Shown piece after piece: positions 53,443 to 63,536 of a stretch of DNA of 64,000 nt. The position numbers and the translations under genes are program-made. The stretch's first letter is position 1. Each line of letters begins with the position of its first letter. Source of the stretch: Martinezella tropici (GTDB lineage Bacteria > Pseudomonadota > Alphaproteobacteria > Rhizobiales > Rhizobiaceae); the NCBI RefSeq assembly GCF_003287875.1, contig NZ_QMKK01000017.1, positions 19,975-83,974 of the forward strand. The letters run 5' to 3'. A model generated the notes under the pieces. The model had not been told where the DNA came from, searched no databases, and saw only the letters and a list, made by a program, of their open reading frames with translations.

Positions 53443-53695
53443 CTTGGATATCGAGGATCATTTATTCACGATCGGCCTCTGATGGGCGCCTCCTCTAAAT
53501 GGTGATCAACGTCTCCATTCTGGCACACAGATGCCGTCGGGGGCCTCCACCCCATCAGAGCCGTTTTGAGTTCGCTCCAGCGGCACACCCCTGCGGAAAC
53601 AGGGAGTTTTTTGAAATCGGAGCGTCGACGCACGCGATATTGATCGTTGCCGCGCGGGAGATCGAATCTTGCATGCGGAATGAATCGGCTTATAC

Positions 53696-54628
53696 CTACT
53701 GCCTTTTGCAACCTTTTGCCGATAGACGTGGGTCGAGCACGGTTCCTTTTTCGCCGCGGACGATGGCGCCCGCGTCCTCCAACCTGCCGATGCCGGCCGG
53801 TCTATCCATTTCTTTTGCGAACCGGATCGCGGCGGCGACCTTCGGCGCCATCGAGCCTGGTGGGAACCTCATGTCAGATAACGTCTCCGGAGCAATGCGA
53901 CCCAAGCTTTGAGCCTTTGGTGTCCCGTAGTCCAGATAGACTGCATCGACATCTGTCAGAAGCAGCAACATGTCGGCATTCAGCTGCCTTGCCAGCAGCG
54001 CACTGGCGGCATCCTTGTCGATCACGGCTTCTATCCCGGTAAGTCTGCCATCAGCCTGCTCAATCACGGGGATGCCTCCGCCGCCGGTGCAAATGACGGT
54101 CACGCCGTGATTGACTAGCAAGGCGATGGTTTTCGCCTCGACGATTGCCAAGGGTTTTGGCGAGGCGACGACGCGCCGCCAGCTCTCACCGTCTGGCGCA
54201 ATCCTCCAACCGCGCTCTCTGGCGAGCCGTCGCGCGGTCGCCGCATCGTAAACCGGCCCGATGAACTTGGTCGGTTGTGAAAAGGCGGGATCGGTCGCCT
54301 TCACCCGCGCCATGGTCAGCAAGGTTGCAATTGGGTTGTTCTCCAGGAGATTTCCGAGCTCCTGTTCGATCATATAGCCAATCATCCCCTCTGTTTCGGC
54401 GCCCAGAACATCCAAGGGAAAACCATTGCCGTTGGAGGCTTCTGCCTGCAGAGCAAGGAGCCCGACCTGGGGACCGTTGCCATGAGTGATGACCAAAGAG
54501 TGACCGGCATGAATGAGATCAGCCAAGGCGGCAACGGCGATCCGGATATTGGCGCGCTGATGTTCAGCGGTCATCGGCTCGCCGCGACGCAATAGTGCGT
54601 TCCCGCCGAGCGCAGCAACGATCAGCAT
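53696..54628 (-). CDS. arcC: Carbamate kinase
   Basis: Last step of the arginine deiminase pathway: carbamoyl-P plus ADP gives ATP, CO2 and ammonia. 310 residues; landmarks ALGGNALLRRGE at the N-terminus, [49 protein letters not shown] and [15 protein letters not shown]. The ATG at 54628 uses the GGAGG inside the end of the argF gene; one base separates the genes. The frame is open upstream but overlaps argF. Last gene of arcD-arcA-argF-arcC. A broken copy of its core lies at 45081-45243. Confidence 0.95.
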   Translation of the reverse strand: MLIVAALGGNALLRRGEPMTAEHQRANIRIAVAALADLIHAGHSLVITHGNGPQVGLLALQAEASNGNGFPLDVLGAETEGMIGYMIEQELGNLLENNPIATLLTMARVKATDPAFSQPTKFIGPVYDAATARRLARERGWRIAPDGESWRRVVASPKPLAIVEAKTIALLVNHGVTVICTGGGGIPVIEQADGRLTGIEAVIDKDAASALLARQLNADMLLLLTDVDAVYLDYGTPKAQSLGRIAPETLSDMRFPPGSMAPKVAAAIRFAKEMDRPAGIGRLEDAGAIVRGEKGTVLDPRLSAKGCKRQ

Positions 54629-54629
54629 G

Positions 54630-55631
54630 TCAGCCTCCGATCGTCGCGACGAGTAAGGCCTTGATCGTATGCATGCGATTTTCGGCCTGATCGAAAACAA
54701 TGGAGGCATGAGACTCGAAAACCTCGTCCGTCACCTCCATGCAATCAATGCCATATTCCTTAGCGATGCGGGCGCCGATTTCCGTCTCGGTGTCGTGAAA
54801 CGCTGGAAGACAATGCATGAATTTCGCATAGGGCTTTTCGGTCGCCTCGATCACCTGGGCGGTAACCCGGAAGGGGGAAAGAAGCCCGATGCGCTCCTGC
54901 CAAGCAGATTCACTCTCGCCCATTGAAAGCCAGACGTCCGTATAGACAAAATCGGCCCCCAGTACCCCTGAGCCAACATGTTCCATCAAAGCGAACTTGC
55001 CGCCGCTCTTCCATGCCTCCGATTTCACATGATCGACAAACGCTTGGTCCGGCCACAAAGCCGTCGGCGAGACGAGGCGAAAATCGATCCCCACCTTGGC
55101 GGCGCCGAGCGCCAGCGACATCGCCACATTGTCGCGCCCGTCGCCAAGGAAGGCCACGACCATGTCCGACAGATGCTTGTGGGTGAATTCGCGCATGGTC
55201 ATGAGATCGGCGAGAATTTGCGTCGGATGAGAAACGTCAGTCAGCCCATTATAGACGGGCACGCCGGAATAGGTTTTCAGCGTCTCCACTGCACGCTGCG
55301 CGAACCCGCGATATTCGATGGCGTCATAAATGCGGCCGAGAACGCGCGCGGTATCCTTCATCGATTCCTTGTGGCCGATATGGCTGCCGGTGGGACCCAT
55401 GTAGGTGACGTGGGCGCCCTGGTCATAAGCTGCCACCTCGAACCCGGTTCGGGTGCGTGTCGAGTCCTTTTCGAAGATAAGTGCGATGTTCTTTCGCGTC
55501 AGGCGCGGCACTTCGTAACCGCCCAGTTTTGCGGCCTTGAGATCGGCCGCAAGGCGCAGCAGATAACGAATGTCCTCGGCATCCAGATCATCGAGGGACA
55601 GAACGCTGCGACCATGAAGATTGATGGGCAT
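54630..55631 (-). CDS. arcB: Ornithine carbamoyltransferase, catabolic
   Basis: Converts citrulline and phosphate to ornithine and carbamoyl-P in this pathway. 333 residues with the carbamoyl-P site STRTRTGFE (near 55), [20 protein letters not shown] and the ornithine/citrulline site [12 protein letters not shown] at 55631 after AAAGGAACTTGTC. It lies 17 bp after arcA and one base before arcC. Called catabolic because of its place in the arc operon; the anabolic argF should be elsewhere. Confidence 0.94.
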   Translation of the reverse strand: MPINLHGRSVLSLDDLDAEDIRYLLRLAADLKAAKLGGYEVPRLTRKNIALIFEKDSTRTRTGFEVAAYDQGAHVTYMGPTGSHIGHKESMKDTARVLGRIYDAIEYRGFAQRAVETLKTYSGVPVYNGLTDVSHPTQILADLMTMREFTHKHLSDMVVAFLGDGRDNVAMSLALGAAKVGIDFRLVSPTALWPDQAFVDHVKSEAWKSGGKFALMEHVGSGVLGADFVYTDVWLSMGESESAWQERIGLLSPFRVTAQVIEATEKPYAKFMHCLPAFHDTETEIGARIAKEYGIDCMEVTDEVFESHASIVFDQAENRMHTIKALLVATIGG

Positions 55632-55648
55632 GACAAGTTCCTTTGCAA

Positions 55649-56866
55649 CTAAAGGGGGGCACGAGCAATCGGGCACGTCATGCAATGACCGCCACCGCGG
55701 CCACGGCTGAGTTCTGCTCCTTCGATGGTAATCACCTCGACACCTGCACGACGCAGCAGCGTATTGGTATAGACGTTGCGGTCGTAGGCGATGACAACGC
55801 CGGGCTCGATGGCGATGACATTGTTGCCGTCATCCCACTGCTCGCGCTCGGCTTCATAGCGGTCGCCGCCGGTCGCAACGACACGCAAGCCCTTCAGTCC
55901 AAGCGCTTGCGCAACCACGTCGGTAAAAGGAGATGTCTCCTCCCGGGTATCCACCGAACCTTCAGCATCGCCCGGCCGCAGCGAGAAGCTCCGCAAGCGA
56001 TCGACGACGGGAGGATACATGGTCACCAGATCCCGGTCGCAGAATGTAAAGACGGTATCGAGATGCATGAAGCTGCGATCGCGCGGCATAAGGGCCGCGA
56101 TGACGCGTTTTGCAATACCGCTTGCAAAGAGATTTTGAGCAAGCGTGCCGACCGCCTGCGGAGTGGTGCGCTCACCCATGCCGACCAGGACGACACCATT
56201 GCCAATTGGCATCACGTCGCCACCTTCAAGACTGGTTCCAGTGACCGGGCTCTCAGGCGAGACGAATGTGAAGTCGGCTGCGTCGAACCGAGGATGAAAG
56301 CGATAAATCGCTTCGACATTCGCGGCTTCTGGCCGTCGCGCCTGCCAATACATGGCATTGACCGAGACGCCGCCATAGATCCAGCAGGAACTGTCACGGG
56401 TAAAGAGTTGGTTCGGCAGCGGTGGTAGGACGAAATCCTGCGGCGCCAGTGTCCGTCCAGTGAGCCCAAGCGGCTCAAATGGCAATTCGGCACGCGCAAT
56501 GCCGCCGACGAGGTAGGTTGCCAACTGATCGGCTGGCATCTCGTTCAGCCAGCCGCGCAGTTCGTCGACCATGTCATGTCCGACAACGACGGATTCGACG
56601 CGGCGATCAAGCAGCCAGCGGCGTGCCGTGGGCAAAGCCATCGTTTCCGTGAGCAATTCGCCCAACGACTGCACAACGACGCCGCGTTCGCGCAAAGCAT
56701 CGACGAAGATGTCGTGCTCCTGGCGGGCACGCTTGACCCAAAGCACGTCGTCGAAAAGCAACGCCTTGCAATTGTCCGGTGTCAGGCGCCGAAGGCTCAG
56801 GTCAGGGCGGTGAACCATGACTTCGCCGAGACGACCGACTTCCGAATGAACCCCGAGAACATTCAT
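55649..56866 (-). CDS. arcA: Arginine deiminase
   Basis: Hydrolyses arginine to citrulline and ammonia. 405 residues, normal for ArcA. Landmarks: [40 protein letters not shown] (catalytic Asp), [11 protein letters not shown] (catalytic His and Asp) and the C-terminal nucleophile Cys in [12 protein letters not shown] at 56866 ([11 protein letters not shown]). 14 bp after arcD, 17 bp before arcB. The ammonia produced also counters acid. Confidence 0.96.
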   Translation of the reverse strand: MNVLGVHSEVGRLGEVMVHRPDLSLRRLTPDNCKALLFDDVLWVKRARQEHDIFVDALRERGVVVQSLGELLTETMALPTARRWLLDRRVESVVVGHDMVDELRGWLNEMPADQLATYLVGGIARAELPFEPLGLTGRTLAPQDFVLPPLPNQLFTRDSSCWIYGGVSVNAMYWQARRPEAANVEAIYRFHPRFDAADFTFVSPESPVTGTSLEGGDVMPIGNGVVLVGMGERTTPQAVGTLAQNLFASGIAKRVIAALMPRDRSFMHLDTVFTFCDRDLVTMYPPVVDRLRSFSLRPGDAEGSVDTREETSPFTDVVAQALGLKGLRVVATGGDRYEAEREQWDDGNNVIAIEPGVVIAYDRNVYTNTLLRRAGVEVITIEGAELSRGRGGGHCMTCPIARAPL

Positions 56867-56880
56867 GACGCTGCTTCCTG

Positions 56881-58347
56881 TCAAAACGGGCTGACGATGC
56901 CGGCCCAGATTTCGTAGGCGGCAAGGAGGGCCACCGCCACAAGCACGACGGCAAGCACGGCTTCGAAGAGACGGAAGGGCTTTTGACCCGACTCTCGGCA
57001 GGCAAGAACATAGAAGAGAATGCCCGGCGCATAGAGGATCGCACACATGAACAGGTAGGCCGGGCCGGCGGCATAGACGAGCCACAGCCCGTAAAACGTT
57101 GCCAGTATCCCGACGAGCATTGGGGCCGTTCGCTGCTCACCCGGTGCATAGCTTTCGCCTGATATGGCCAGCTTTGCAGCATAGGCGCCGGAGAGGATGT
57201 AGGGCACGAGGATCGCGGTTGATGCGATGGAAAACAACGCCTGATAGGTGCTGTGAGCAAAGAGCGTAACGCCGAGGAACGCCTGGACAAGAAGATTGGT
57301 AATCAGCAGCGAAGCCCACGGGACGCCACGGTCATTTTCCAAGGCGAGGAATTTCGGCATGGTTCCGTCCTTGGCCGCCGCAAATGGAATCTCAGCTGCG
57401 AGGAGCGTCCAGCTTAGAAAGGCACCGATCACCGAGATGACAAGCGCGATATTGATGAGAGCCGCACCCCAGTGACCGACCACCGCCTCAAGCACCCCGG
57501 CCATAGACGGATTTTTCAGGGCGGCAAGCGCAGGTTGGTTGAGGATGCCGAGGGAAAGAAGGGACACGAGCGCGTAGAATGCGAGGCAAGTGAAAAAGCC
57601 GAGCACCGTTGCCGTCGCAATATCGCTCCGCCGTTCCGCCCTGGCCGAGAATACACTGGCACCTTCTATGCCGATGAACACCCAAAGGGTGACCAGCATG
57701 GTGCTCTTGACCTGGGTTGTGATAGAGCCAAGGCTCGCATTGCCCAGGCCGGTGAAATCGAGCGAGAAGACATTCAGCTTGAAGGCGACGGCGCCGACCC
57801 CGACGAACAATACAATCGGCGCGATCTTCGCGATGGTGACGATAAGGTTCGCGACCGCCGCTTGGCGGATGCCCGCGAGGACAAGCGCGTGGATCAACCA
57901 CAGCAGGATCGATGCACCGAGCACCGCCTGCCAGGTGTTGCCATCGCCGAAGGACGGGAAGAAATAGGATAGCGCGCTGAAGACGATAACCGCATAGGAA
58001 ACATTACCGATCCATGCACTCAGCCAGTAGCCCCACGCACTGTTAAAGCCGATAAATGGACCAAATCCAGCTTTCGCATAGGCATAGGGCCCCACATCCA
58101 GGTTTGGTTTGCGAGTGGCCAGGGATTGATACACAAAGACCAGCGCCAGCATGCCGATCGCCGTGATCCCCCAGCCAATTGCGATGGCCAATGGACCGGC
58201 GCCCGCCGCCATGTTCTGTGGCAGGCTAAAGACGCCGGAGCCGATCATCGAGCCGATGACCAATGCCGTTAGCGAACCCAGGCGCAATTTTCGGCTAACC
58301 GCCACCGGCTCGGTCGAGGCGACAAGCTTCATGCCGATCGAAGTCAT
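56881..58347 (-). CDS. arcD: Arginine/ornithine antiporter (APC family)
   Basis: Membrane antiporter of 488 residues with about 12-13 helices. The basic-amino-acid APC pattern includes [22 protein letters not shown] near the N-terminus and [19 protein letters not shown] (family substrate motif) near 225. It exchanges external arginine for internal ornithine at no energy cost, feeding the deiminase pathway. ATG at 58347 after GGGAGAAAACC. First gene of arcDABC, with a FixK box 72 bp upstream. Confidence 0.93.
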   Translation of the reverse strand: MTSIGMKLVASTEPVAVSRKLRLGSLTALVIGSMIGSGVFSLPQNMAAGAGPLAIAIGWGITAIGMLALVFVYQSLATRKPNLDVGPYAYAKAGFGPFIGFNSAWGYWLSAWIGNVSYAVIVFSALSYFFPSFGDGNTWQAVLGASILLWLIHALVLAGIRQAAVANLIVTIAKIAPIVLFVGVGAVAFKLNVFSLDFTGLGNASLGSITTQVKSTMLVTLWVFIGIEGASVFSARAERRSDIATATVLGFFTCLAFYALVSLLSLGILNQPALAALKNPSMAGVLEAVVGHWGAALINIALVISVIGAFLSWTLLAAEIPFAAAKDGTMPKFLALENDRGVPWASLLITNLLVQAFLGVTLFAHSTYQALFSIASTAILVPYILSGAYAAKLAISGESYAPGEQRTAPMLVGILATFYGLWLVYAAGPAYLFMCAILYAPGILFYVLACRESGQKPFRLFEAVLAVVLVAVALLAAYEIWAGIVSPF

Positions 58348-58412
58348 GGTTTTCTCCCAAGGATCAAGGATGTCTATGGGAGACACTGGACACCGGGCGG
58401 CGGCGACAAACC

Positions 58413-58426
58413 TTGATCCTGGTCAA
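58413..58426. promoter_or_regulatory. FixK/FNR box for the arc operon
   Basis: TTGATCCTGGTCAA is a perfect match centred 72 bp before the arcD ATG. FNR-type control of arginine deiminase is known in Pseudomonas (Anr). Confidence 0.84.
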
Positions 58427-58512
58427 GGCGGTTGTCATTTTTTGCAGGCTTGGACACCGCACCCAGAATGTGGCCTGACAGTCCTGGAGTTCGCCGCAGC
58501 TACAATGCGGCA

Positions 58513-59007
58513 TCACCCGCCGTCAGTCTGTTTGGCGTCATATTGCAAGCCTGCGCCCAGCAATCTCTCCAGACTTTCCAGGAAGGGGCGTTGACCACCG
58601 ATGATCTTTTGGCCTGCCTCGGAAAGAGAGAACCATTCGGCACGATCGATCTCCGGGGAGGACTGGACATGCCCACTTCGTGGCGGCCACTCCATTTCAA
58701 ATAGATTGCTGCGCAAGCAGGATGTATCGAATACTCCCTCAAGGGCAAAGGCGGTGACGACCTTTCCGCTCTTCTGGCGCAATTCGCCAAGAGGCTGTAG
58801 CGCGCCCTCAATTGCACAGCCTGTTTCCTCAATGAATTCCCGTCGAGCGGCCGCTTCAGGTGCCTCATCATCGCCGTATTCACCCTTGGGAATAGACCAC
58901 GCACCGTCATCACGCTTACGCCAGAAGGGGCCGCCCGGATGGACAAGCAGCACGAATATGCTGCTTCGCGCCTTTTTGTACATTAGGATCCCGGCGCTCT
59001 TCTTCAT
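58513..59007 (-). CDS. Nudix hydrolase
   Basis: Protein of 164 residues with the Nudix box GEYGDDEAPEAAARREFIEETG (positions about 42-63), the Mg2+-binding REFxEE being intact. It starts MKKSAGILMYKK. It probably cleaves a nucleoside diphosphate derivative; substrate unknown. ATG at 59007. It lies upstream of the arc operon on the same strand but is separated by the arc FixK box, so it is likely a separate unit. Confidence 0.88.
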   Translation of the reverse strand: MKKSAGILMYKKARSSIFVLLVHPGGPFWRKRDDGAWSIPKGEYGDDEAPEAAARREFIEETGCAIEGALQPLGELRQKSGKVVTAFALEGVFDTSCLRSNLFEMEWPPRSGHVQSSPEIDRAEWFSLSEAGQKIIGGQRPFLESLERLLGAGLQYDAKQTDGG

Positions 59008-59297
59008 GTCCGATCGTTCCTATCAATGGAACTCCGCATGTCTTTGCCTCGATCCCAAGATTTGACCACACAAGGGCGATTGGATGCAAGGCAAACGAAT
59101 ACGGCACTTAAACCGCCCAACCAGCGACATGCTCTCAGCTCATCACGTCGGAAGCAACCGTCAAATGACGGACGATCGCATTGTCACCCCTGGTCGGGAT
59201 CAAAGCAAAGGAGCAAGCCCGCAACCGTCCGAGCGGAATTCGGTCTCGAATTTCCGATGGCGGCGATCAACCATGTATAGATAATGAATACCGACAG

Positions 59298-59819
59298 TCA
59301 CCGACCAAAATCGCGCCGCAGCACGACGATCGTAGGATCGTCCTTGTCATCATAGGCGTGGAAGGCCATGTCGCGCTCCAGCTCGATTGCAGCATGGTTT
59401 TCGCGACTTTCTATGGATTCGATGCTTTTGAAATTATGCCGTTCTGCATAGCGGCAGATGTGGGCCAGCATTTCCCAGCTTATACCCTGATGCTTGTAGT
59501 CTTCACGAATGGTCAGCGCGACCTCTCCGCGTTGAGTGTCCTTGCCGACCGCCAGCATCGCCACGGCCAGTAAAATCTGATCCGATGAAAAGGCAAGGAA
59601 ATTGACGCGCTTGGGATCACTAGCGCTTGTCATTTCAACGAGCCTTTCATGGGAAACGGATTTCATTCCGGATAGGAAACGAAATCTGACGTCGTCTGGT
59701 GTAACGTGAGTGAAAAAATCAGCGACGATTGCCTCATCTTTTGGCTCTGCGGCGCGAACGTGAAAGTGAAAGCCGCTACGCGTTGTTAGGTCACCCTTGG
59801 TATCTCCGATTTCCATCAT
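59298..59819 (-). CDS. GNAT-family acetyltransferase
   Basis: Protein of 173 residues with a GNAT fold: DEAIVADFFTHVTPDDVRFRFL near residue 30, strands FLAFSSDQILLAVAMLAVG and GEVALTIREDYKHQGISWEMLAHICRYAE (acetyl-CoA-binding loop, degenerate QxxGxG), then SIESRENHAAIELERDMAF. Resembles the acetyltransferase module found alone or fused to CoA ligases in protein acetylation. Two ATGs in tandem after AAGGAG. Target unknown. No FixK box seen. Confidence 0.8.
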   Translation of the reverse strand: MMEIGDTKGDLTTRSGFHFHVRAAEPKDEAIVADFFTHVTPDDVRFRFLSGMKSVSHERLVEMTSASDPKRVNFLAFSSDQILLAVAMLAVGKDTQRGEVALTIREDYKHQGISWEMLAHICRYAERHNFKSIESIESRENHAAIELERDMAFHAYDDKDDPTIVVLRRDFGR

Positions 59820-60270
59820 GCTTCTCCTTCAGGCCCGCGGAACAACTGTCAATCGATGTCTGGACACGAGCGGTCAGGCGTTGAGCCTAGCAGATTTGCA
59901 CATATCGACTTTGATCCAGCGCAAAACTGGCCTGCCGATCAGGATCATTGCGCGTCTCTACAATCCTTGGAAATTCTTCGTTGTAAGCGTCCAACGTTCA
60001 GCCGTTGCTGAGCCTGAAGAACATCTCGAAGAGTTTTCCCGGAGTGAAAGCGAGTTGTTTTCCAGTCGGAAGACCTTGGCCTGCTCTAAAATGAAGAAGT
60101 TCCATAAATCCGACTATGCCGGATTGGATGCCTAAGCCATTGAGAATATGGGATGTAGAGCGACAATCTGGCTGAGATCCGCGTCTCATCTTCGTTGTCG
60201 CGCTGCAATGGGATGCGACACGAAAACAGCGGTTCGATTCCTTATCAAGAGCTCACCCCTTCCCCGCCGT
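59820..60270. other. Region without a supported gene
   Basis: 451 bp between the GNAT and oxidoreductase genes. Only short ORFs that match nothing on either strand; no FixK box, no repeat. Confidence 0.45.
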
Positions 60271-61254
60271 TCATCCCGCCTCAAGAACCACCTTCCCAAA
60301 CCCACCACCTGCTTCCATGCGACGATGGGCATCTGCGGCTCTATCAAGTGGAAAGACTTCCCCGACGAGTGGTCGAAGCCGTCCGTCTCCGAACATCGGT
60401 AGCGCGTTCTCCGCAAAACGCCGAACCATTGCCCGCTTTTCCTCGATGGCGCGCGACTTCATAACCGTCCCGATCACCCTCAGGTGCTTGTAGAGCACTG
60501 TGTCGAGCGGAATGATCGCGTTGTCGTCCCGGCCCAGCAGCCCGACCTGCACAAGGCGCCCGCCTTCAGCAAGGCTGCGGATATTCCGGGCGAGATAGCT
60601 TCCGCCAACGAAGTCGATGACTAGATCGGCGCCGCAGGATCCAGTCGCATCGATGATCTCCGCCTCGAAATCCTGCCGGTGGTAATCCCACACAGCCTCG
60701 GCGCCAAGAGAACGAACCTTGTCGATATTGCTGTCGGAGGCGGTTGCGAACACTCTGGCTCCCATCGCCACTGCAAGCTGGACCACTGCAGATCCGATCC
60801 CACCGGCGGCGGCATGGACGAGCACGCTCTCCTGTAGTCGTATCTGGCCGAGATGGCACAGAGCTTCGTAGGCGGTAACGAAGCTCTCCATGACAGCCGC
60901 CGCTTCTACATAGGACATAGCACCTGGTATGTGGATGGACAGGCCACTGTCTGCTCTGGCAACTTCCGCATAGGCTCCGCCGCCAACGATCGACATTACA
61001 CGGTCGCCGACGGAAAACTTCGAGACGGCTTTGCCGACAGCGATGACCTCTCCGGCGACCTCGAGGCCGAGGATAGGGCTGTCTCCAAAGGCGCGCGAGC
61101 CGTAATGGCCTTCGCGCTGAAGGAGGTCAGCCCGATTGACGCCAGATGCCATGACCTTCACGAGGATGTCGGTCGACCGGAGCTCGGGATAGGGAACCTC
61201 GGCAAGCCGGAGCACATCCGGCCCACCAAAGTCGTCGAAGATGATCGCCTTCAT
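60271..61254 (-). CDS. NAD(P)H:quinone oxidoreductase-like protein (zeta-crystallin type)
   Basis: Medium-chain reductase of 327 residues without zinc sites: start MKAIIFDDFGGPDVLRLAEV, then KVMASGVNRADLLQREGHY, the nucleotide motif VHAAAGGIGSAVVQLA (AxxGxxG) and C-terminal GKVVLEAG. Resembles the QorA/PIG3 branch that reduces quinones with NADPH. ATG at 61254 after AAGGAAAAGACCA. It follows the gene at 61266-61802 by 11 bp, and both are divergent from a LysR regulator. Confidence 0.9.
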   Translation of the reverse strand: MKAIIFDDFGGPDVLRLAEVPYPELRSTDILVKVMASGVNRADLLQREGHYGSRAFGDSPILGLEVAGEVIAVGKAVSKFSVGDRVMSIVGGGAYAEVARADSGLSIHIPGAMSYVEAAAVMESFVTAYEALCHLGQIRLQESVLVHAAAGGIGSAVVQLAVAMGARVFATASDSNIDKVRSLGAEAVWDYHRQDFEAEIIDATGSCGADLVIDFVGGSYLARNIRSLAEGGRLVQVGLLGRDDNAIIPLDTVLYKHLRVIGTVMKSRAIEEKRAMVRRFAENALPMFGDGRLRPLVGEVFPLDRAADAHRRMEAGGGFGKVVLEAG

Positions 61255-61265
61255 TGGTCTTTTCC

Positions 61266-61802
61266 TTACCTGGCGAGAGCACGGCGTGCGATGCTTGCGG
61301 CGAAGAACGGCGTTTCGCGTCGATTGTGATCGCCACCGGCCGCCTGCCGGGCGGCGGCCGCGTCCTCGTAAGTGACGCCGTGCTCTTCCAAAAAGGTCAT
61401 GAAGGCATCCGTCGGATGCGCGGTCACCCGATTGGTGTAACGCGTCCGGTTTTCGTCGATCTTCTCGGCGATCAGTTCCCAGACTACGTTGACCTGCGTG
61501 CGGCCGTTCGCTGTGAACACATCCGAGATGGAGTTCATGCGGCAATAGGCAGCCTCGGCAACCTCGGCGACATAGTGCTGGACGACCAGCCCGGAGCCGA
61601 TCTGTTCGACGTTGATCGACATGCGGCGCCCATCATCCGTCCACGTGATGCCGGCTGCGATATGATCCGGCGCGCAGCAGCGCAGATATTCGGCTTCCGG
61701 CAGCGTGAAGAGCCAATCGGCGATATCGATCTTTTCGAAGGGGACATCGATCTCGGCCGAATATGCCGACTGCGAGAGAATTGTGTCGAGAACCTTGACC
61801 AT
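61266..61802 (-). CDS. SRPBCC-fold-like protein
   Basis: Protein of 178 residues, MVKVLDTILSQSAYSAEIDV. It shows the alternating strand pattern of START/SRPBCC ligand-binding folds (SINVEQIGSGLVVQHYVAEV, VNVVWELIAEKIDENRTRYT) with a C-terminal helix. No catalytic motif recognised. ATG at 61802 after AAGGAAGTCCCCC. First of two genes with the quinone oxidoreductase, divergent from the LysR gene, so probably its target. Assignment is by pattern only. Confidence 0.6.
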   Translation of the reverse strand: MVKVLDTILSQSAYSAEIDVPFEKIDIADWLFTLPEAEYLRCCAPDHIAAGITWTDDGRRMSINVEQIGSGLVVQHYVAEVAEAAYCRMNSISDVFTANGRTQVNVVWELIAEKIDENRTRYTNRVTAHPTDAFMTFLEEHGVTYEDAAAARQAAGGDHNRRETPFFAASIARRALAR

Positions 61803-61927
61803 GGGGGACTTCCTTCTGTTGAGTGATGGGCTAGACAAGCGCCCTGTTGACGAGAAGGAATGTGCTCCGGATGTTCTTTGGTGATAACGACCTCAATGCT
61901 CGAAACCGTTTTGCGCTGTAGGCAAAG

Positions 61928-62845
61928 ATGAGAGATCCACGCTTTGCCGAACATCTGGCCGTGTATGTCGAGGTTGTTCGCTCCGGGAGCTTTTCAGCTG
62001 CGTCCCGTCGGCGTGCGGTAACCCCTTCGGCGATTGTTCGACAGATCGATGCACTCGAGCAGGATCTTGGCGTTCCACTGCTGGTTCGTTCCACCCGGGC
62101 CCTTTCCATGACCGATGCCGGCCGGCATCTCTATGACCGTGCCCAGCGTCTGCTCGATGACCTGGCCGACACTCATGCCGAAGTTGCCGCGTTCGACGGT
62201 GCTGTCGGTGGCACCCTGCGGATTGCCTGTTTCCCGACGTTCGGCAAACGATACGTCATTCCGATCCTGGGTCCGTTGATGTTCGAATATCCAGCTCTTA
62301 GGGTGGAACTCGATCTGACAGAGCGCCTCGCGGATCCCGTGGCCGAAAGACTCGATCTGGTCATCCGCATGGGGGAGCTTCAAGACAGCTCGCTGATCGC
62401 CACAAAGATCGCGCCTCTAACGCGGGTCTTGGCCGCAAGCCCGGTCTATCTCGAGCGCTTGGGGATGCCACAGTCATCAGAAGACCTGGGAAGGCACAGA
62501 CTGCTCGACAAGCTTCACGGCAATGATCTGCTGGGCTGGTCGGATCTGCTGGGCAGCCCAGCCAGCGTTAAGGTCTGCGACTGCGTCGCCTTCCGCTCGG
62601 ACGACTTCGAGGCATTGAACAGTGCAGCGATCGCTGGAATGGGGATCGCCCTTCTTCCGGCTTGGGTGTCAGGACCATCGATCAAGGCAGGCGAACTGAT
62701 CCGCATTCCGCTGGACGACGAGGCGTGGAACGGCAAGCCTCCGGGCATCCACCTCCTGCGCGCGCTCCATGAGCCCTCGGCGAAGGTTCGAGTGTTCACG
62801 GAGAGGCTCAAGGCCTTTATCGGATCACCGCCCATCTGGTCATGA
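61928..62845 (+). CDS. LysR-family transcriptional regulator
   Basis: Regulator of 305 residues: N-terminal winged helix (about 5-65: VYVEVVRSGSFSAASRRRAV, AIVRQIDALEQDLGVPLLVRSTR) and a two-lobe effector-binding domain (about 92-300). Belongs to the large branch with GTLRIACFPTFGKRYVIP at the linker. Divergent from the SRPBCC-like/oxidoreductase pair across 125 bp, the usual layout for local control. Effector unknown. Confidence 0.9.
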   Translation: MRDPRFAEHLAVYVEVVRSGSFSAASRRRAVTPSAIVRQIDALEQDLGVPLLVRSTRALSMTDAGRHLYDRAQRLLDDLADTHAEVAAFDGAVGGTLRIACFPTFGKRYVIPILGPLMFEYPALRVELDLTERLADPVAERLDLVIRMGELQDSSLIATKIAPLTRVLAASPVYLERLGMPQSSEDLGRHRLLDKLHGNDLLGWSDLLGSPASVKVCDCVAFRSDDFEALNSAAIAGMGIALLPAWVSGPSIKAGELIRIPLDDEAWNGKPPGIHLLRALHEPSAKVRVFTERLKAFIGSPPIWS

Positions 62846-63232
62846 CGCTGTTTGCAAACCCAAGCCCCTCAAAAGTTCGTAGTTTCAAACGCGGGTCGAG
62901 CTCGCTTTTTCTGTTGCACTGAAAGTTCGTATCCCTTCACATTAACGGACCCGATTTTGTTAACTGTGGGTGGGTCTTTGAAAAGTGGCCCTACAGCCAA
63001 GTGCGGGACGACTGCTCTGCGCCTTTATTTCAGTCACTAAGCTCGGGTCGACATGATTTCAAAGCCTGCCGTCCCGACGACAGTGGCTTCGAAGGCTTTC
63101 CGCACTTGTGGGCGTTGCCGTCCCTGAACCTCTCAAATCTTACCCCGGTGGTAATCAAAACGGTGGCCCCAAAACTCTGAGAGACGAGCCGTTGCACCGC
63201 TCCCCTTGCGTTTCCGGCTTCCGTGAATTAAA
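62846..63232. other. Gene-free region with a short direct repeat
   Basis: 387 bp with no supported gene. AAAGTTCGTA occurs at 62872-62881 and again at 62922-62931 in the same orientation, 50 bp apart. No transposase sequence seen. Confidence 0.4.
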
Positions 63233-63250
63233 TGTAGTTACGTAACCACA
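63233..63250. promoter_or_regulatory. Palindrome, candidate operator of the toxin-antitoxin pair
   Basis: TGTAGTTACGTAACCACA pairs at eight of nine positions around its centre and lies 32 bp before the antitoxin ATG. Antitoxins of this kind usually repress their own promoter through such a site. Confidence 0.6.
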
Positions 63251-63281
63251 AATATCGAGATCACGAACTTTGGAGCTTACC

Positions 63282-63536
63282 ATGACCGTCACCATGCTTT
63301 CAGGCCGTGAACTCAATCAGGATCTTGGGCGCGCGAAGCGGGCCGCACAGGAAGGACCTGTGATCATCACTGACAGGGGACGCCCCGCGCACGTCCTCTT
63401 GTCGTTCGATGAGTACAAGCGGCTTACCGGCAAAATGCGGACTCTCGGTGATATGCTGGCCGCGCCAGGTGGGGATGACGTTGATTTGCCGCTCCCGCAG
63501 CGTACTGAATATGCCAGGCCGGTTGACCTGTCCTGA
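63282..63536 (+). CDS. Phd/YefM-type antitoxin
   Basis: Protein of 84 residues. Its Phd/YefM N-terminal DNA-binding and dimer region (about 1-52) reads MLSGRELNQDLGRAKRAAQEGPVIITDRGRPAHVLLSFDEYKRL. The C-terminal tail neutralises the toxin. A TTG lies upstream in frame, but the ATG at 63282 has GGAG six bases before it. Its stop overlaps the toxin start by one base (TGATG). A near-perfect palindrome lies upstream. Confidence 0.9.
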   Translation: MTVTMLSGRELNQDLGRAKRAAQEGPVIITDRGRPAHVLLSFDEYKRLTGKMRTLGDMLAAPGGDDVDLPLPQRTEYARPVDLS

